NCBI RefSeq assembly: GCF_030867095.1
Contig: NC_081830.1
Span: forward strand, 35,075,832 to 35,139,831
DNA from: Alligator mississippiensis
Lineage: Eukaryota > Chordata > Crocodylia > Alligatoridae
Reading direction: 5' to 3'
Length of the DNA: 64,000 nucleotides
Every line of letters begins with the position of its first letter. The stretch's first letter is position 1. A model generated the notes under the pieces. It had not been told where the DNA came from. It ran no database searches and saw only the letters and a program-made list of their open reading frames with translations. Made by a program: the position numbers and the translations under genes. Positions 24,315-34,960 of this stretch are shown piece by piece.

Positions 24315-25292
24315 TTATTTATTTTCTGCTTTGAAACATGGTACACCTGGGGAAACACTCCTGCAGTATTGCAATGAAAGGCCTCTCAAGGCCTGCCTGA
24401 CAGTCTTGTTCCTCAGGCTGTAGATAAAGGGGTTCAGTACTGGGTATACCACAGTGTTGAACAGGGCCGCTACTTTGTTTTGGCCTAAGGAGACACTTCC
24501 TGAGGGCCTGGCATACAAAACAATGCAGCTTCCATAAACAATTGCCAAAGCTATAAGATTGGAGGCGCAAGTGCCAAAAGCTTTCTGCTTCCCTTTGGCA
24601 GTTGGCATCTGCAGAATAGTGGAGAAGATACGTGTGTATGAAACCATAATTAAACCTAATGAACCCAGAACTACAGTTAATATTAAAATGGAATCTCCTC
24701 TCCTAAGCATTTGGGTGTCAGTGCAAGAAAGCTGGAATAGGGGTGAGCTGTCACAAAAGAAATTGTTGATTCGATTTGGCCCACAGAACCTCAGCTTTGA
24801 AATTAACACTAAGCGTGAACTTCCAAGCATGAAACCTACCACCCAGGCACCAAAAACTAAGCAGGTGCAGACATTTGCCTTCATAATGGTGGCATATCGT
24901 AAGGGGTGGCAGATAGCTACATAGCGATCGAATGACATAACCACAAGAAGGGCAAACTCTGTTGCCCCCAAAAAGAAATAAAAGTAGAACTGGGCCATGC
25001 AGCCATGGAACAAAATTGTTTTTTTGCCCGAGATGAACATCAGCAGCATTTTAGGGCTTGTGACTGACGTGAACCAGATCTCCACAAAGGACAAATTGCT
25101 AATGAAAAAATACATGGGAGTGTGAAGTCTGTGTTCCTTCCAGACTATAAAAATTATTAATGTGTTTCCCATTATAGTAGTCATGTAGGCAAGGGAAAGG
25201 AGAAGAAAAATGTAAATCCATGCTGTATAACTAAGTGAGGAAAATCCCTCTAGGATAAATTCAGCCACAACGGTTCCATTTCTCCTGTCCAT
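24315..25292 (-). CDS. Olfactory receptor, OR6-like, intact
   Basis: A seven-helix class A GPCR of 325 residues, expected on the cilia of olfactory neurons and coupled to Golf. It has an N-glycosylation site at N5, GN of TM1 at 42-43, PMYFFISNLS at 59-68, the conserved C98, MSFDRYVAIC at 119-128 (the DRY motif, with SF where AY is commonest), C180 and C190 in loop 2, SYTRI at the end of TM5, KAFGTCASNL at 237-246 (commonly KAFSTCSSHL) and PVLNPFIY at 284-291. LSFVEIW and the overall pattern point to the OR6 group. The length is slightly above the usual 310-320 owing to a longer C-tail. The ATG chosen sits just after a strong splice acceptor. There are no breaks. The ligand is unknown. Confidence 0.95.
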   Translation of the reverse strand: MDRRNGTVVAEFILEGFSSLSYTAWIYIFLLLSLAYMTTIMGNTLIIFIVWKEHRLHTPMYFFISNLSFVEIWFTSVTSPKMLLMFISGKKTILFHGCMAQFYFYFFLGATEFALLVVMSFDRYVAICHPLRYATIMKANVCTCLVFGAWVVGFMLGSSRLVLISKLRFCGPNRINNFFCDSSPLFQLSCTDTQMLRRGDSILILTVVLGSLGLIMVSYTRIFSTILQMPTAKGKQKAFGTCASNLIALAIVYGSCIVLYARPSGSVSLGQNKVAALFNTVVYPVLNPFIYSLRNKTVRQALRGLSLQYCRSVSPGVPCFKAENK

Positions 25293-25330
25293 ACCTGAAT
25301 ACCAGTTAAAAGAAAGAGAGAGGAAAAAAG
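25293..25330 (-). promoter_or_regulatory. Splice acceptor of OR6-like coding exon
   Basis: On the minus strand a long pyrimidine tract (25330-25310) leads to TATTCAG with the AG at 25296-25295, two bases before the ATG. OR genes usually have one or more 5' non-coding exons spliced to such a site. The upstream exon was not identified. Confidence 0.65.
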
Positions 25331-28300
25331 GGATGTTATGAAATTTTAAAAATGCCTAATATTCTCACCCATTTATAGCTGCATCAATTGTACAATGATT
25401 ATTCATTGAAATAGTACTCAATGGTCACCTCATGCTGGGGTTTTTTTCTGAAAAAAATTGCACTCACTGCATTGCCATTAATTCAGTTCAGAGTTCTGTA
25501 GGATCTGCCTCTATTCATGGGCACTGCATTTTTGCCTGGGATTTTTGCAGCTGCCTCCCATGGTGACCCTAAAGCCTGAAACAATGAAAGTATCTAATGC
25601 ACTCAGTAAACTTAGCATGCTTGCCAATTCCACTTCAGGTACCAGCAGTGATACTGATCAGAATATCAATTTCCTGCACAAATATGGGGTCATGGATTCC
25701 CCAAAATTGAAAATAAATAAATAAATGCCTTCCAATTTTGTCCACAATGAAATTAAAAGAAAGAACGGGAGGAAAGAAGAATGAAAACAATAACCCCCCT
25801 CCCCTGCCCCCCCAACAAAAACCAAACAACAAATTGGAAAACAAAAAACATCTCTGGGAACAGGTTAGATTTTGAATAAGTATCTTAGACCTGGTTTTCT
25901 AAAGAGCCTAAAACTGTTGGGTTCTATAGGCCCACCTCTGCATCAAACAGGATAAGATTCTTAACCCTGTTGGATTCTTGCAAAATCTCCAGCATTTGCC
26001 TCCTGGCATTTTTTCCCCCTTTATATTTTATGACAGTCATTTAATGGTGATGTTGTGATGTTTTCTTGCTGCATGGAAGTGCAGTTCCTGACACACGGTT
26101 GTTCTGCTGAAGGATTTCTTCTGAATCCATAATGGCCACAGCCTTTTGGTTGACCCCAGACTAAAATGGCTAATGAGATCTCACTGTTTGAAATCCCATT
26201 TTGTTATCTGCGATTTTATTGCACACCTGTCCACTCCTGGAAAAACAAAACAAAACAAAACATGCAAAAGGTAGAATTATCTTCTCTCTGCTCACCATCA
26301 GTTTTTGTGATTTAGTTATAAAGCTAAAATGCAACAAAATGTGACCTTTGAGGTTTTTCCACAGATTTGAACAGGGCAGCTTAGTAATATATAGGTTTTG
26401 GATCTGATGTCTTCTGAAAGTAACCCACTATTGCTTCAGGAAACAAAAATACAGGGAGAGTTTTTAAGAATAGGAGCAATACTGATATGCTTCAGTCTTG
26501 CCTTCTAAATTCTACTAGCTAGAGAATATCTCCACTAGATTCACTGCAGTTAAACATGAATATATGTTTTGGTAAGGCACCAATACTGAAAGTAAAGTAT
26601 CCAAATATGAAGCATAAATGGTTCATTTTTCTGGATAAGTTCCCATAAATTTTTAACTTAAAAAATTAGAAACGTGGTGGTTCTTACCTCTGTATTCAAC
26701 ACTAATGAGACTACTGCTGAATCCCAGTGACCAGACTTCAGAAAGGATACTGACCAAAATAAGTCATTCAGAAAAGCATTACAGGATGTATTTGATCATG
26801 CCGGACAGTGAAAGAATGCAGACTCCCCATTCATTTAGTCTATAGATCAAAAGTCTAAGCATCTTCAAGTGCCTTCAGGCAAAAGAGATCTCTAAGATTA
26901 GAGTGTCTGCATTCTGTAAACTGTAACTACCTATCCAATGGCTAGGTGGCAGAACTAGACAAGTTCATAATAGGAACAGGTGCTAAATCTTTAAGTACTA
27001 AGGATGATGAACCCTGGAAAAGGGAAGACAATTTAGAGAGATGCATTTTTAAAAGAGAATTTATAACAGAATTAATAGCAGAGTCTGTCCTACTGTGAAT
27101 TATCATTGTGATCTATATATGTTTACAGTAGTATCCTGTATGATAAGCCCTTTCAAATGAGTAAAAAAGGTCACTCTGTGGTCTAAGTAACTCAAAGTTT
27201 AAGGAATATTACATTCCATTTAGATGGCTGCTTGGTGATATGTAGGAATATGGTGCCTAACTACCTTGGACCCCATTATGAATCTAGGACTTGACTTCTT
27301 TTAAAGGAACTCTGTGATACTATAGTAATATTCTGTGTGAATTATGTTGCTGCTGGATTATAGTGTAAAAGGGACACTGACTATGGACCTCCAGTTTAAA
27401 ATTCTAAGGCTTACCTTTTATGACTGGGGACATAAAAAGTAACCTCATGACTCTCCATAGGTTTTCATGCCTCCTGGTCCACCTCTGTCTGCCACTCTCC
27501 CAAAATGCTTGACTCCTTTGAATCCTTAAATAATGGCTGGGATTAATCTGATCACTGGAAAGAACACCTGGCACATAGCGATAATAAAAAAAAAAAAATC
27601 TCTTGGGATATCATATGATACCTGACCAAATTAGGTACAAATTTCGCAAGAATTTTGAAAATGTCCATGAGACTAAGATGTCCAAATCCCACATACGTTC
27701 TATGTGGTTAAGGTTCTGTGATAAGGTAAGTGTCCATGAACAAATTGTGAGCACAGAGTGAGGTAATGCAGAGTGCTAGAGTGCAGTGCAGGAGGCTCAG
27801 GAGGAGGGATTTCCAGTCATGGGAACTGGTCTTAATCCCCAGATGTGAACCTGTGGGAGAGCCGAGTGGAGTCAGTCACTGGGGATGGCTGTTGTTAGTG
27901 TTAACGTCATTACGAAGTGATTTCACTGTGGAGCACAGTTCCACTGAACTCATCATTCACATCAAAACATGAGCAAGATGTCATGGCATGATGGAATACC
28001 ACAGGGAGATGGGCCTGATCACAAAGGGGAAAACAGTGAAATTATCATCTGATAGAATGTGGGGTGGGGTGGGGGAGTTATGGGGAAAGTGTAATGAGTG
28101 AAAGCAATGCCCCTGGGTATATTGTTTGCAGGTCTAGACCTCCTTACTGGGGATTAGATATTTTGGCTCTAGTTTTTTTAAGCACTGTAGACAAAAATCA
28201 TTTTTGATTCCAGACTTGCCAGTGGAGCTGGGCAAAGAATATATTCTTCAGTGTAGTGGATGTTTCTGTACCATATCTAACGATTTGTGAATGAAATGTG

Positions 28301-28675
28301 CAATAGCAGTTTCAGAACCATTTCTGTAGGTGCCACTGACCACAATGCCCAAATGTTGTGAACAGGTGCAATGAGAGAGGAAGCTAGGCCTCACTTCCTG
28401 CCAGTGGGGTGTCATTCAACACCAAACAATGGAAGAAGCCTCCCTTTTGACTTCGTTTCTGTCTTTCCCTTGACCTTTGCATCCCTTTCCACACAGGCAG
28501 CCACTCTCAGCAGTATTTGGCTACTCCCAGTCCAGTGTTGTACTTAACTTGAAGAACAGGACACTTTCTTGGGAAGAGGGAGATGTGGAATTGTAACCTG
28601 ATCAGCCACCACCTGGGCAAGTGCTTTAGCTACTACGGTGTTATGCAAAAGTTTCATACTGGCCCCATGCCCTAT
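25331..28675. other. Gene-free stretch, likely 5' region of OR6-like gene
   Basis: No coding sequence is recognised. Contents: a short (CAAAA)n run at 26240-26262, an A-run at 27586-27598, a GTGGGG-rich patch near 28062-28075 and otherwise A/T-rich DNA. The 5' non-coding exon and promoter of the OR6-like gene may lie here, but no element could be pinned down. Confidence 0.45.
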
Positions 28676-28790
28676 TAAGCACTTGGGCCCAAAGGAAAAC
28701 AATTTTGTCTTCAATATGGAGGCAGACATTTCAGTGTATGAATCCTAGTCCATCATACATGTCTAGCTCAGGACTGCAAAGAGTTTATTA
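28676..28790. repeat. Diverged local duplication, copy B
   Basis: Partner of copy A at 22985-23150. Shared words in order are CACTTGG, GGAAAACAATTT, GAATC.TAGTCCAT and TAGCTCAGGA.TGCAAA. Weaker similarity continues to about 28985 (CACCC.TTTT.AAG, GGAAAAC). Confidence 0.5.
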
Positions 28791-31633
28791 AATCCTGCAG
28801 ACATCTGAGGGGGAAGTAAGATTGCAGACCTGCATACATTTTGGGGTGTCCAGAACCTGGATAGTTATTCCTCTGCTCATCCTGATTATGGGGCATTGTA
28901 GATATTTATGTCTCAAATCCTCTTTCACCACTAAAGTGACTAATTGTGAATATATGCCACCCTTTTGAAGTTCCTGGAAAACAATTAGTGGAATAGTTGT
29001 GTTCAATTTCCCATTCTTTCAGCCCTGAAAAAAGATAAAAGGGACAGAGGAGGAGGAAGTGCATTAGCCCAGCACTTTTTGTGTCAGTAATTCTTTTCAT
29101 GGTCTCAAGCAAAATGGCACAGGGGAATACTTAGGTACCTAAATACCACTTAGATTCCTTAGAAGAAAATTAGAATTTGTATCAGTGCCCCGTATTAAAT
29201 CCATATGGGACTTAGAGACCTAACTCAGCCAAATTACTGACTGTATTATGTTTGCCATTATTCAGCAACCCCAAGCCTATTCTTGAATATTATCCCTGGT
29301 CCTGTGACCAGGGCTAAAGAGGAAGGTTTTTCAAGACATAGACCTGGAACAGTTTCCTTTTTAGATCCTGGGTTGGAGACAAGGGGCACATCAACATGAG
29401 ATGCTACATTGGCATAGCAACGAGCTACAGTGATGTAGCTCATCACTGAGGCAAGGTAGCATCAGTGGGAAATAATTATGATGCTACCACCACTGTGCAG
29501 TAGCAATGAGCTGGAGGTGAAGGCAGAATGATCATTACCTCTACAGATGATGGCCCTGGCTGTGGGGAGCCCCTAGGGAGTCCAAGGGTGAACACTCAGT
29601 CTTACCAAAATCAGGTGGAAATACCCGAGGTTGAATGCCAATAATGGTCTGCAGTAATATTTGCTGCTGCCACTGCACTGGGTGCATGATATCTAGCATC
29701 TCCAAAAAAGTGCTTATGATTTCCAAAACATGCCATGGTCAGGCCCCTACCTTTCTTTACCATCACCACATTCTTAATGGGTTTGGTGTGGAAGGAGAGT
29801 AGTTATGGGGTCATGGGACCATGGACAGAGAGCCAACACCCAGCATTCAGGAGTGCAGATGGCCTCTGGGTTACATTTCCCTAGGATTAGCATCCTACTG
29901 CTCCATCAGTAGTGAAATGTGCTACAGCCTGTGATAGGAGGTGTGTGGCTGGCACTTCCTTTACCCATTTTCACCCTGGAGGTACAGCTTTGATGCTTCT
30001 GAGCCAGGGGTTCCCTTGGTGACAATGACTGTGGAGGAAGCAAGGTACTGGTACAGAACCATGTGCCTGATGAAAGCCTCCTGATCAAAACTCCTCTTCC
30101 ATGGCTCAATGAAGATACATTTGAACTGTGCTAGTATATTTCTCCACTTGTTCTAGATGGCCAATTAGTCTGTTCTTGCCCTTGCAATGTTGTCTTTCTC
30201 CTGTAGCTTCCCCTGCAGTCAGCTACATTCTGCTAATGTGAGGAGTACTCTCTTCTTGGTTAGATCCACACAGAGTTCTGGGTCATAAAGTAATTTATGG
30301 CCGGTACCTCTGGAGGGACTGGGTTGAAATTGTAGGAATACAGAGGAGCACTGCAGCAGCTCTGTCTATTACTCTGATATGACCCAGCTTTTTACTTGCC
30401 AGCCAGATGTACTCTAGTTGGACAGAACTGGGCAGGCTTCAGCTGTTTCTTTTAATGGAGTGTTTGAAACTGTCCAGCTAAGCATGACCCTAAGCTTAAG
30501 AGCACCTCTGCCTGACCAATGGATGCTTGGATAAAAAAATAAAATACCACTCTACAATGTTTAAGGCATGTCTAAAAGGTAGGTAAGGTATAGAATCGGG
30601 TCAGGCAGGAGACACATAACTGCTACTATTTGCCTCTGACTTAACTGCACTGGTAGCCATAAAAAAGTCTGTGAGTTTGCCATGAACTTTTAGCTGCAAA
30701 TCCTAAGTTCCTGGGTGTTTTCATTAAACACCAGAAATAAAAAAACTGCTCCTCCTCCTCTCCTCCTCGTTTTCCAAGGGTTCAAGTTTTACCACAACCC
30801 CTGGCTCAGAGATTAGCTTTGAACTGGCTGAGTTGCAGGGTTCTGTGTTGTTGTCATATAAAAGGCTGGCAATTCTTCTTTATTGATTGTGCTTTTGAGT
30901 AAAAGTAATGATGGCTTCTGTGCCTCCATGATGTCAATGTGTGTTAGGTGTACTCTGAATTTGCATAAGGTACCAGGTCCTTGTACTAGGGTTATGTTTA
31001 GACCCATTTATACCCACATTCTGGATGGCAGCAGAGCTCTATGGACATGCAAGTATCATAAGTAGTATTTGAAGTAGAAGATAGAATGCATGGTCCCCAT
31101 CCCCTATGGCATTGTTACACCTTTCTGGGTCACATAATTATCTTCTTGTTCTTCTAACGACATGAATGTTGTATTCCTTTCTATTCAGTGGTCCAGCTTC
31201 TACAGAAGGGACTGAGAGTGTGCCCCAAACTGTATTGCAACCACATCTACAGTTTGGGAGTTAAGATACTTTCTGGACATGAGATCATATGTCTGAATAC
31301 CTTGAGGCTGGGGAAGGAAGTTGACATCTCTCACACTTTCTGGGCCACCACTCTATTCTAGAAAAGATGCTGAGTCCTGTCAAGCTGGAGAAAGTGAGTC
31401 AATTGCCCATATCTAAACCCAAAAGAAGGCTTAGAGCTAATAATCCCAATCTCAAGTAGTTGCTTAACTCAAAGCTGCAGGGCAGAGGCATTGAAGTGCG
31501 GTCCATGCCTGGGGCACTTCTGTCTCCTGCTGTGCTGACTGCAGTAGCACAATCATCCACCAGTGGCAAGAGCTTCTTTTGCACTTCTGCCATCCCATCT
31601 CTTCCCCCACACACAACAGCAGCACCTGGTGTC
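28791..31633. other. Gene-free stretch with a possible DNA-element end
   Basis: No host gene is supported. At 29389 a GGGGCACATCAACATGAG word resembles the left end of the element at 31829, and GAGCTACAGTGATGTAGCTC near 29421 is a short palindrome. The minus strand at 30275-30030 reads protein-like in one frame, with stops and no recognised family. Bases 31400-31480 resemble 32605-32700 (ATCTCAAG.AG.TG, CTCA..GCTGCAGG), suggesting a small duplication around the OR relic. Confidence 0.4.
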
Positions 31634-31828
31634 ACAAAGTAAATGATTGATTACATTTGGCCCATAGAACCTCAGTATTGACATAAAAAATAAGCATGAA
31701 CTCACCACTGAGAAACCTAGAACCCAGGCACCGAGAACTAAATGGGTGCAGAGACTTGGTGTCATGATGGTGCTGTATTGTAAAGAGTGGCAGATGGAAA
31801 CATAGCGATCAAATGACATAACCACAAG
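31634..31828 (-). pseudogene. Olfactory receptor relic (OR6-like)
   Basis: About 65 codons remain: LVVMSFDRYVSICHSLQY (TM3 end and DRY motif), LCTHLVLGAWVLGF (TM4), then LRFYGPNVINHLLCDT of the second extracellular loop. It is closest to the intact OR6-like gene at 24315-25292, sharing MSFDRY and GAWV.GF. The 5' half of the gene ends at the insertion starting at 31829, and no OR sequence was found beyond it. The 3' half is lost at about 31633. It is a dead fragment without an open receptor frame. Confidence 0.88.
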
Positions 31829-32502
31829 GGGTGCATCCACACGAGTACACGTGTGTCTTGCAGCCTCTCAAAGCCCTTTGAGACGCTGCAAGAGGCACAT
31901 GCAGGAATGAAAAAATGTTCCCCGTGCTTCAAATTTGCAAAATTAGCAAAATTAGCAATTCGCAAAATTAGACCCCTGAATATCCAGGGGTCAAAAAAAA
32001 AAAAGGGAGGGAAAAAAGAAGGGCAGGGTATGGTCCTGGACCGTACCCTGAGGCAACAGGAGGCTTGATCATCCACAGAGATGCGCTGGTAGTTAGCCAG
32101 AGCATCTCTATGGCTGACCCTCTCTGGTGCTAAAGACACTCCCTGCCTGTGCAGGACAGGCAGCATGCCAGCTGCAGGGAGCTGGACCTGAGTTCCATGC
32201 CAGTAAGTATGGGGTGGGGAGGCTGAAGGAGGGGAGAGGGTACCATGGGAGTACCCCCGCCGGCCCCATCCCCCACCTGCTCCCTGAGCCCCTACAATCA
32301 CCGCCTTGCCTGGCCCTAGCATCCCAGCAATTAAAAAAAAACATATCCCCGCACTCACCAGTAGTTGCAGGTACCCCAACTGGACAGGGCTTGGGTGGCA
32401 GCTGTAGCAGCCCCAGCTGCCTGACAGCATGCAGAGCCACACAGCACCCTGCCAACCCCGGTCACACCCATGCAATAGAGCAGTGGCAGTGTGGGTACAG
32501 CC
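31829..32502. mobile_element. DNA-transposon-like insertion beside OR relic
   Basis: The left end GGGTGCATCCACAC and the right end, read inversely, GGCTGTACCCACAC, form an imperfect terminal inverted repeat. Just inside the left end is a near-perfect 38-base palindrome at 31856-31893 (TCTTGCAGC to GCTGCAAGA), followed by a TTAGCAAAA reiteration and an 8-bp-arm hairpin GACCCCTG/CAGGGGTC at 31970-31991. No transposase or target duplication was recognised, so the superfamily is open. It is probably a non-autonomous foldback-like element. It abuts the truncated OR and may have caused the break. Confidence 0.5.
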
Positions 32503-34009
32503 AGTGAGTGCAGGGCTTTTTTATTTTATTTTATTTTTTTAAGTGCCATGAGATTAGGGCCAGGCACAGCAGTCATCCTTACAATGCTGAATAAGAATGA
32601 GTCAGTTGTCAGTTGTCCATACCCAAAAGGATGATGTAGGTGCCTGAGCTTAGGAGGGGGTTTGGGTCTAAGGATCCAAATCTTAAGCAGATGTCAGCTC
32701 AGGGCTGCAGGAAGCAGATAAGTGTGGGAGAGTGGTGAAATTACAAAAACACGCACTGCTTTTCAGAGCTTTCTACTGACTAGATCACACATTCCACCCC
32801 ACAGTCTATGTGCTTGGTGCTGTGAATGCCATTTTTATGTGCTCACCTTTTCCCCAGCATTATTTGGGGAACATAATGGCTTAACTAATGTAAGCATTTT
32901 ATGAATTCCTCTCCAGGGGCCAGAGACTTGGTGATACTGATCACAGCCACACCTATCTTCCTGTCTGACGAGGACTTTAGAAATCACTAATATATTACAG
33001 GTACCCAAATCCAATAAAGATAGGTGGAATTAAGGACATTTGTTCTACTACTATTTCGGATGTATTTTCTCTATGTATAAATACACATCGGTACCAAACT
33101 TTTCAATTTCCCAAGTTTTAAAGAAAAACAATAATTATTTATTTTTTTGTGCGTCTCCAGTCTTGTCAATTCCTGATCTTCATGTCCCCTTGTGTTATCG
33201 GTCTTACTTTCCTGTGGTTGGGCTCTGGAGCTGTTGGATACCCAACTATTATGTATGCCTCTCTGGTGACTTGGTGGTTGCTTGTTAACTCTGAATGCAT
33301 CTGTCATCTTTGCAACGTCACCTGTATCCCTCCACAGAAGGACTATCGGGCAACAAACAACAACAACAACAACAAAAACAAAATAGAGAGGAACTGGCAC
33401 CAAAAGAAAAGAAAAAAAAAGGAGAAGAAAAAAGGCACTGCAAAAAAACAGGCTGAAAAAGGGAGGGATCATTGGACTAACCAGTCCTTCTACCCTCCCA
33501 GCCCTAAAGCCTGTGCCTCAATGTGTCCCACAACACAGCTCCAGGTTCTCACTCCTGCCGAGGTCCCCTTTGGCTCTTTCTCAAGCCAGCTCTGCTCTTG
33601 CACACTGGTACCACCCGTAGCCAGCACAGGGACCCTTGCAGCCTCCACTGCCTCCGGTGCTTGTCTCTGTGCCAGACCCTGTCTAGCCCACTGGTGCTGG
33701 CTGCAACCAGCATGGGGAATCTCTGCAGCCTCCACTCCATCCAACATTCCCCCCTGTTCTTTCCCAGTGCTGGCTTTTATTCCTGCTGGGCGGCGTTCCT
33801 CCCTGACTTCACCCGCCCATGCCAGGTCCAGCTGCAGATAAGCATAGCCGACAAACCATGCGGGTGTTTTCTCCCAGCATGGATCATCTTGTGCTCAGTG
33901 TCCTAAAGCAGGTAAGTAGCCCTTTTCTGGGGAGGTTTCCTCTGAGGTTGGCTTCTCCCTGTCCAGGGTTCCCCTGCGGGTAGGGTTCTTTGCTCCCCCA
34001 TGCTTGTAC
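32503..34009. other. Gene-free stretch, simple repeats
   Basis: Contains a T-rich run (32518-32540), a CCAAATCCAATAAA segment near 33006 resembling the 3' flank of the OR6-like gene, an (AAC)n run at 33352-33376, an A/G-rich run to 33440 and two imperfect copies of a roughly 110-base C-rich unit between about 33605 and 33735 (shared GCAGCCTCCACT). A 230-codon open frame on the plus strand crosses these simple repeats and has no family motif. It is not treated as a gene. Confidence 0.45.
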
Positions 34010-34960
34010 CCCTGGGATACTGGCCCTCTTCCAATCCTCAGGGATCTCCCCTGTGTGCCATGAAATCTCAAAGAGCTTTGCCAGGTGTTCTGCAATGACC
34101 TCAGCCAGCTCCTTCAGCACTCTTGGATGGAGTCCATCTGGTCCTGCTGACTTATAAATGTCTAGCTTTTCTAGTTGGTATTGAACCCGCTCAGCATCTA
34201 CAGTGGGGAGGCTGTCGGTCCTGGCATGCCCCCTATGAGCCTCATCTTGCTTGCCCTTGCCTGGGGACGATCAATAAGAACATGCTCCAAGCATCTTAAC
34301 CCTCCTTCCAAGAGCCTTGTAGTCACCTCTGATCTGCTCAGTTTTCTTCCTGGCAGTATCATTGGTGCCCGCATAGACAAGTAAGTGAGGGTGGTGGTTT
34401 GAAGGATGGATGAGCTTTGAAAATCTCTGTGATGTCCTGAATTTGGGCTCCAGGCAGATAGCACACTGCCCAGGACCCAGTTCTGGATGATAAATTGGTG
34501 CCTCTGGACATTGCAGAAGGGAGTCACCAACCATCACCACTCTTCTCTTCCTTTTTGGTGCAGTGGTCCTAGAGCTGTCACATTTGGGGTCCTACACTTC
34601 CTGCTCTCCTGACTGTTGAGTCTTCTGCAACATGCCTTCAAATGCCCTCTCCTCTGCCTTTTCCTCAGCAGTTATACCACAGAGTGCTCAAAAGCATTTG
34701 CTCTCTTCAATTCTCCCAAGGTTCCTCCTTCTTTAAGTAATCATATGCTGCCACTTCTTCTCATTTCCTTTTAATCTCTCCAGTACTCCAGTAGCAACCT
34801 CTCATGAACACTGTCCACATAATCTCCCTTTTTCCTTCATGTAATGTAGTGTGGATACCTATGATTTCCAACATGTTAATCTTTTCCTGCAGAGCAGACG
34901 CTAGCTTATACTTGGTGGAGATGAAGTGCTCTTGACCCCTCTGGGAGGAACACGAATACG
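34010..34960 (-). mobile_element. CR1 LINE, ORF1 joined to RT by deletion
   Basis: Minus strand: possible ORF1 N-terminal region (34960-34560), the esterase domain with GDSLL near 34525-34511 and AGTNDTA near 34372, then a direct passage into RT N-terminal words (YKSAGPDGLHPRVLKELAE, 34160-34080; GEIPEDWKRA, near 34050-34020). The whole endonuclease and linker are missing. The RT breaks off at about 34010. It is a decayed deletion derivative with stops. Confidence 0.78.

Noticed and set aside
33149-33841. 230-codon open frame on the plus strand
   Set aside because: It crosses AAC and A/G simple repeats and a C-rich tandem repeat, giving poly-Asn and poly-Lys. It has no family motif and overlaps an open frame on the other strand.
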